Below, one piece after another: positions 60,631 to 64,000 of a DNA stretch of 64,000 bases (the stretch's first letter is position 1; the number at the start of each line of letters is the position of its first letter). The notes below the pieces were generated by a model that searched no databases, was not told where the DNA came from, and saw only the letters and a list, made by a program, of their open reading frames with translations. Made by a program: the position numbers and the translations under genes. Origin of the DNA: Chryseobacterium lathyri (lineage in GTDB: Bacteria > Bacteroidota > Bacteroidia > Flavobacteriales > Weeksellaceae); assembly GCF_003290185.1 (NCBI RefSeq), contig NZ_QNFY01000010.1, forward strand, positions 1 through 64,000, written 5' to 3'.

Positions 60631-61370
60631 TATTCTGTAACGATAACAATTTTTTTATCGGCATTCCTGAGTCTGGCCTCTTTATCATACATCGCTTTAA
60701 GATCGTAATCAATTTTAACGGTATAATTATCGGTTTGTTTTACCCAATCATGTTTTCCGGTGATAGATTTTATTTTGTTTTCAAATTTCAGGGTTGTTTC
60801 TATACTTTTAAAAAACATGGTAACCATTCCTTCCACTTTTTCAGCCTCGTCTTTAGAAGCTTTGCTTTTAAGAGTTTCTTCAATGTTTTTAAGATTGAAA
60901 TTTTCCGTGTTGATCGTTAATGTTTGTCCGTCCCAGTTATTGAAAATATTCTGGTCCAGCGGAAGTTTTTCCTTCTTGTTATAGCTTTTCAGCATCTGAT
61001 AGTCCGCTTGGGTAAAGCGATCCATTTTTAAGGAAAGTCCGGCCGGCTCATTATTTTCCTTGTTCATTTTCATGAAGATCTTTTTCATGAGTCTTATCGA
61101 ATCGGGATCTGTAGTCTGCGGCTTGCCACTTTGCTTCTGAACATCCAGAAAACTTGTCCAAATCGTTGGCAACTTGTCCATTTCTCCGAATTCTTTCTGC
61201 TGTTTCAGAGAATCGGGAGTCATAGCTTTCATTTCAGAAATAAATTGTCTCATATCGATGTCTGTAACAGAAGTTGATGCAGCATCTTTGTGATAGACAA
61301 TTTCAGAGTTAATAGTACATGATTGCAGAACAAAAAGACCTGCAATGAATAAAAAAAGGATATTTTTCAT
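60630..61370 (-). CDS. Lipoprotein, upstream paralogue
   Basis: This 246-residue lipoprotein begins MKNILFLFIAGLFVLQSC (lipobox, Cys18) and then TINSEIVYHKDAASTS. It is homologous to the next gene on the same strand: KLPTIWTSFLDVQKQSG, IRLMKKIFMKMNKENNEPAG, SITGKHDWVKQTDNYTVKI and NADKKIVIVTE. The two are tandem duplicates with a terminator between them. No known domain is visible. Confidence 0.78.
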   Translation of the reverse strand: MKNILFLFIAGLFVLQSCTINSEIVYHKDAASTSVTDIDMRQFISEMKAMTPDSLKQQKEFGEMDKLPTIWTSFLDVQKQSGKPQTTDPDSIRLMKKIFMKMNKENNEPAGLSLKMDRFTQADYQMLKSYNKKEKLPLDQNIFNNWDGQTLTINTENFNLKNIEETLKSKASKDEAEKVEGMVTMFFKSIETTLKFENKIKSITGKHDWVKQTDNYTVKIDYDLKAMYDKEARLRNADKKIVIVTE

Positions 61371-61386
61371 GGAATTAGTTAGCTAT

Positions 61387-62142
61387 TTAATGACAGTTGC
61401 TTGAGCTATGGTCGTGGCCTTCAATGTGGCAATTGCCGTTATGATCTTTAGAAATCGTCATAGCTTCGGCTCTCGGTGAAATATAAGGAATTCCCAGTTC
61501 AAGGCCTCTCAGAATAAATAATCCTCCTAAAATAATCATAATAACAGGAACTGCTTTTAAAATTTTAATTCTAAAAGCCTGATTCATGAGATTGCCGGCA
61601 AGAACTACAGCAAACATGAATGGGAGTGTCCCGAGTCCGAATAAAGCCATATATGAAGCTCCCTGCCATATTCCTCCGGCTGCCAGGCTGGCTGTAAGAG
61701 CCATATAAACCATCCCGCACGGAAGGAAGCCGTTAAGAAGCCCGGTTGTAAACCTTGAGCGGTAATCTGCTTTCTGAAGCAGCTTTCCTAAATTTGATTT
61801 TACTGAAAAGAGAAATTTAGAAAGAAAAGGAATCTTAGAGGCAAAATCTTTTCCTCCAAATGAAAACAAAGCCATGATAATCAGAAGAATTCCTGCAACG
61901 ATCGTAAGATATTGCTGGAAGCCAGCCATTTCAAAACCTTCTCCTACAATTCCCAATATGGCACCTAATAAAGAATAAGTGAAAATCCTGCCGAACTGAT
62001 AGGTTAAATTTTGAAGATAGAAATTAGTAGCCTGTTTCTTAGTCAACCCCATCGATAAAGCAATAGGCCCGCACATTCCGATACAGTGAAAACCGGAAGC
62101 AAATCCTAATGCAATTGCCGATAAAATAAGTCCTATTTCCAT
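61387..62142 (-). CDS. SafE/TauE-like membrane protein near cytochrome-oxidase assembly genes
   Basis: This 251-residue protein has six or seven hydrophobic segments and the motif GFHCIGMCGPIALSMGL, typical of the sulfite-exporter-like proteins encoded beside ccoG/fixH genes in Bacteroidota. The C-terminus is His- and Cys-rich (NGNCHIEGHDHSSSNCH), a likely copper or other metal site. It overlaps fixH by 10 bp. Placement suggests a role in copper delivery to cbb3-type cytochrome oxidase; this is inference. Confidence 0.85.
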   Translation of the reverse strand: MEIGLILSAIALGFASGFHCIGMCGPIALSMGLTKKQATNFYLQNLTYQFGRIFTYSLLGAILGIVGEGFEMAGFQQYLTIVAGILLIIMALFSFGGKDFASKIPFLSKFLFSVKSNLGKLLQKADYRSRFTTGLLNGFLPCGMVYMALTASLAAGGIWQGASYMALFGLGTLPFMFAVVLAGNLMNQAFRIKILKAVPVIMIILGGLFILRGLELGIPYISPRAEAMTISKDHNGNCHIEGHDHSSSNCH

Positions 62143-62585
62143 ATCACATCATAATCCATTCTATAGTCTGTTTTGTCTTTCATCCACATAAGTCTCAGGG
62201 TATAATTTCCTGCTTTTAATACCTGTCCCGGTATAAAAAAAGACTGAGCGGCATCAAGCTGTACAGATTTTTTTATGTCTAAATTCTGATCGTCGGTTCT
62301 GTTTAAAACAAACTTTACCGTAGTATTGGTATTATTGTATTCTTTTGGAAAAGTAATCTTAATTCCGTTTTTTTCCTGACTGTATACCGGCTTTTCCTGC
62401 AGGTCGTCAGCTCTTTTCTTGGCATCAATGACATCCTGGTACTTAAGTTCCTCTTCATAATAATTATCGGTTACCATTTCAGAATTTTTCTGCCCGTTCG
62501 GGAAAAGAAATAGCATCGATAATATAAAAACAATGAATGCAAATAATGCAATGACTACACCGTGTCCCCAGCTAAAGTTTTTCAT
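62133..62585 (-). CDS. FixH-family protein (CcoH)
   Basis: This 150-residue protein has one N-terminal membrane helix (GVVIALFAFIVFILSMLFLF) and a periplasmic domain (SEMVTDNYYEEELKYQDVID ... NYTLRLMWMKDKTDYRMDYD) matching FixH/CcoH, which helps assemble cbb3 cytochrome oxidase. It lies between ccoG and the SafE-like gene, overlapping the latter by 10 bp. Confidence 0.85.
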   Translation of the reverse strand: MKNFSWGHGVVIALFAFIVFILSMLFLFPNGQKNSEMVTDNYYEEELKYQDVIDAKKRADDLQEKPVYSQEKNGIKITFPKEYNNTNTTVKFVLNRTDDQNLDIKKSVQLDAAQSFFIPGQVLKAGNYTLRLMWMKDKTDYRMDYDVIWK

Positions 62586-62635
62586 TTCTTCCGGTTTTTT
62601 TATCTGTTTTGAACCTCATTATTGAGGCTTTTTAA

Positions 62636-64000
62636 TTAAAATTGTAATTTAAATGGTCCCTCGAAATACGTCTGATAAGAATCTATAAGCTTTCCTTTCA
62701 TATCATACACACCGATGGTTATGTTTTGTTTTGAAAGTTTCATATCATTTTCCGGGAAGCTGATATTGATTGTTCCTTTCGAAATTTTATCTCTGTCTAC
62801 CTGGATCTTGCTGGATGCACTGTACGTGATCTCACCGTGTGCAGGCTCAAGAACTTTTATCGTCACAATCTTTTTGTCGTTGGTTTTATTGAGGAATGTA
62901 TAATTATAGGTATTGGTAATCTTACCGTCTCTTACAAAGAATGTACTTCCAGCGGGCTTAATGAATTTCGCTTCCATTTCTCCTCTGTTGTAAAGAAGAA
63001 ACCCTAAGAACCCAACCAATAAAACAAGAACCACTGCAAAACCTTTCATCCTTCCTGTGAATTTGAACTCGGTCTGGTTTTCAATTTCATTTTCCGATGC
63101 ATATCGGATCAATCCTTTTGGAAGTCCTACCTTTTCCATTACTTCATCACACGCGTCAATACATGCGGTACAGTTTACACACTCCAGCTGCTGTCCGTCC
63201 CTGATATCAATTCCTGTAGGACAAACAACCACACACTGATGGCAGTCGATACAGTCTCCTTTTCCTGCAGCCTTACGGTCTTCACCTTTTCTCCATTTCG
63301 ATCTGTTTTCTCCTCTTTTAAAGTCGTAGAAAACATTAATCGTATCTTTATCAATCAAAACACCCTGAAGTCTGCCGTATGGGCAAACTAAAGTACAGAC
63401 CTGTTCTCTGAACCATGCAAATACAAAGTAAAATGCTGCTGAAAACAGGACCATTATAATAAAGTTGGTAGGATGGGCAAACGGTCCTTCTGATATAATT
63501 TTGAAGATCTCTTTATACCCCACGATATACATCAGCATAAAGTGAGTGATGATCAGGGAGATGATAACATAAACTGACCACTTCAGGCTTCGCTTCCAGA
63601 TTTTTTCGCTGTTCCACTCCTGTCTGTCCAGCTTCATCTGCTTGTTTCGGTCCCCTTCAATAAGATATTCAATTTTACGGAAGATAGATTCCATAAAAAT
63701 TGTCTGAGGACATATCCATCCGCAGAAAATTCTTCCGAACGCAATCGTAAAAATGATGATAAATATTAAGGACGCGATAGCACCTAGAGTAAGGATAAAA
63801 AAGTCCTGTGGATAGAAAGGCTGTCCGAAAATGAAAAACTCCCTATCGATAACATTAAACAAAAAGAATGGGTTGCCATTAATTTTGAGAAATGGCACCG
63901 TAAAATAAATAATTAATAAAGTATAACTTACAATGTTTCTATAGTTGGTGTATTTTCCTTTGGGTTTTCTCGGAAATACCCATTTTCTTTTACCGGATTG
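62636..64000 (-). CDS. ccoG: CcoG-type cytochrome-oxidase assembly Fe-S protein (5' end outside window)
   Basis: The frame stays open to the right edge of the window (KRKWVFPRKPKGKYTNYRNI just inside it), so the true start lies beyond 64000 and the GTG near 63898 is not the start. The visible 454 residues show membrane helices, the FixG-like RIFCGWICPQTIFME, a ferredoxin-like pair CIDCHQCVVVCPTG and CVNCTACIDACDEVM, and a C-terminal FixG Ig-like domain. CcoG reduces copper for insertion in cbb3 oxidase. It is the first visible gene of the ccoG, fixH, safE-like operon. Confidence 0.93.
   Translation of the reverse strand, partial: QSGKRKWVFPRKPKGKYTNYRNIVSYTLLIIYFTVPFLKINGNPFFLFNVIDREFFIFGQPFYPQDFFILTLGAIASLIFIIIFTIAFGRIFCGWICPQTIFMESIFRKIEYLIEGDRNKQMKLDRQEWNSEKIWKRSLKWSVYVIISLIITHFMLMYIVGYKEIFKIISEGPFAHPTNFIIMVLFSAAFYFVFAWFREQVCTLVCPYGRLQGVLIDKDTINVFYDFKRGENRSKWRKGEDRKAAGKGDCIDCHQCVVVCPTGIDIRDGQQLECVNCTACIDACDEVMEKVGLPKGLIRYASENEIENQTEFKFTGRMKGFAVVLVLLVGFLGFLLYNRGEMEAKFIKPAGSTFFVRDGKITNTYNYTFLNKTNDKKIVTIKVLEPAHGEITYSASSKIQVDRDKISKGTINISFPENDMKLSKQNITIGVYDMKGKLIDSYQTYFEGPFKLQF

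Noticed and set aside
62614-62627. Terminator between ccoG and fixH
   Set aside because: The CCTCA/TGAGG hairpin is short and on the minus strand is not followed by a T-run; it is better seen as a small intercistronic hairpin.
63899-64000. GTG near 63898 as the start of ccoG
   Set aside because: The frame remains open to the edge of the window and the upstream residues read as a normal CcoG N-terminus.

Overview
The window is chromosomal DNA from a flavobacterium, most likely Chryseobacterium or a close relative (Bacteroidota, Weeksellaceae). This rests on several things seen in the sequence: Bacteroidota-type promoters (TTTG/TTG then TAnnTTTG), TonB-dependent receptor and T9SS sorting-domain proteins, YD/RHS proteins of the Chryseobacterium type, low G+C, and many predicted exported proteins with the short KxxFF..AQ style signal peptides of this group. 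No rRNA, tRNA, CRISPR array, complete IS element or prophage was recognised.

Layout. (1) 1-3.94 kb: very AT-rich RHS polymorphic-toxin region. It holds the 3' end of an rhs gene, its overlapping immunity candidate, and downstream displaced RHS tips and immunity genes, two of which are homologous. (2) 4.1-7.0 kb: a secreted GH13 alpha-amylase with a T9SS tail. (3) 7.05-11.0 kb: a promoter and SAM-I-type riboswitch ahead of a TonB-dependent receptor and an APC amino-acid permease, a likely methionine-related uptake unit. (4) 11.1-15.2 kb: prfA, a secreted hypothetical protein and a prolyl oligopeptidase. (5) 15.2-19.4 kb: surface-protein genes, two HTH proteins and a TPR/AraC regulator, closed by a decayed copy of the prolyl oligopeptidase 3' end. 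(6) 19.5-22.2 kb: methylmalonyl-CoA mutase and a small stress-type protein. (7) 22.2-26.6 kb: a promoter, a 25-residue leader ORF and an attenuator-like RNA, then an uncharacterised basic protein, RtcB RNA ligase, a nucleotidyltransferase-fold protein, the release-factor homologue PrfH and a TPR protein. This resembles a ribosome or RNA damage-repair operon and is the most interesting part of the window. (8) 26.6-33.6 kb: dipeptide epimerase, two lipoprotein cytochromes c, the MeaB GTPase, an M48 protease and an Mla-type ABC transporter. (9) 33.7-39.2 kb: a sugar-phosphate transferase and the leftward operon pgi, methyltransferase, folD, queE. (10) 39.4-48.8 kb: an ECF sigma factor with a membrane partner, a TraB/GumN protein, a DUF4349 protein, an acyl-CoA dehydrogenase, DoxX, a Cys-rich GG-leader peptide, an AI-2E family transporter and Lon. 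(11) 49-55 kb: PpiD, an MlaD/MCE protein and two Hdr-like Fe-S proteins. (12) 55.4-59.7 kb: glycosyltransferase, flippase, lipoprotein and serS. (13) 59.8-64 kb: two tandem paralogous lipoproteins and the cytochrome-oxidase assembly genes ccoG, fixH and a SafE-like membrane protein, with ccoG running off the right edge.

Functional links. MeaB (28.5 kb) normally protects and loads methylmalonyl-CoA mutase (19.5 kb). The MlaE/MlaF pair (32-33.6 kb) and the MCE protein (51.3 kb) probably belong to one lipid-transport machine although they are encoded 18 kb apart. RtcB and PrfH have a reported joint role in rescuing and religating ribosomes cleaved at the decoding centre, and the leader/attenuator ahead of them could couple their expression to translation. 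That coupling is inference.
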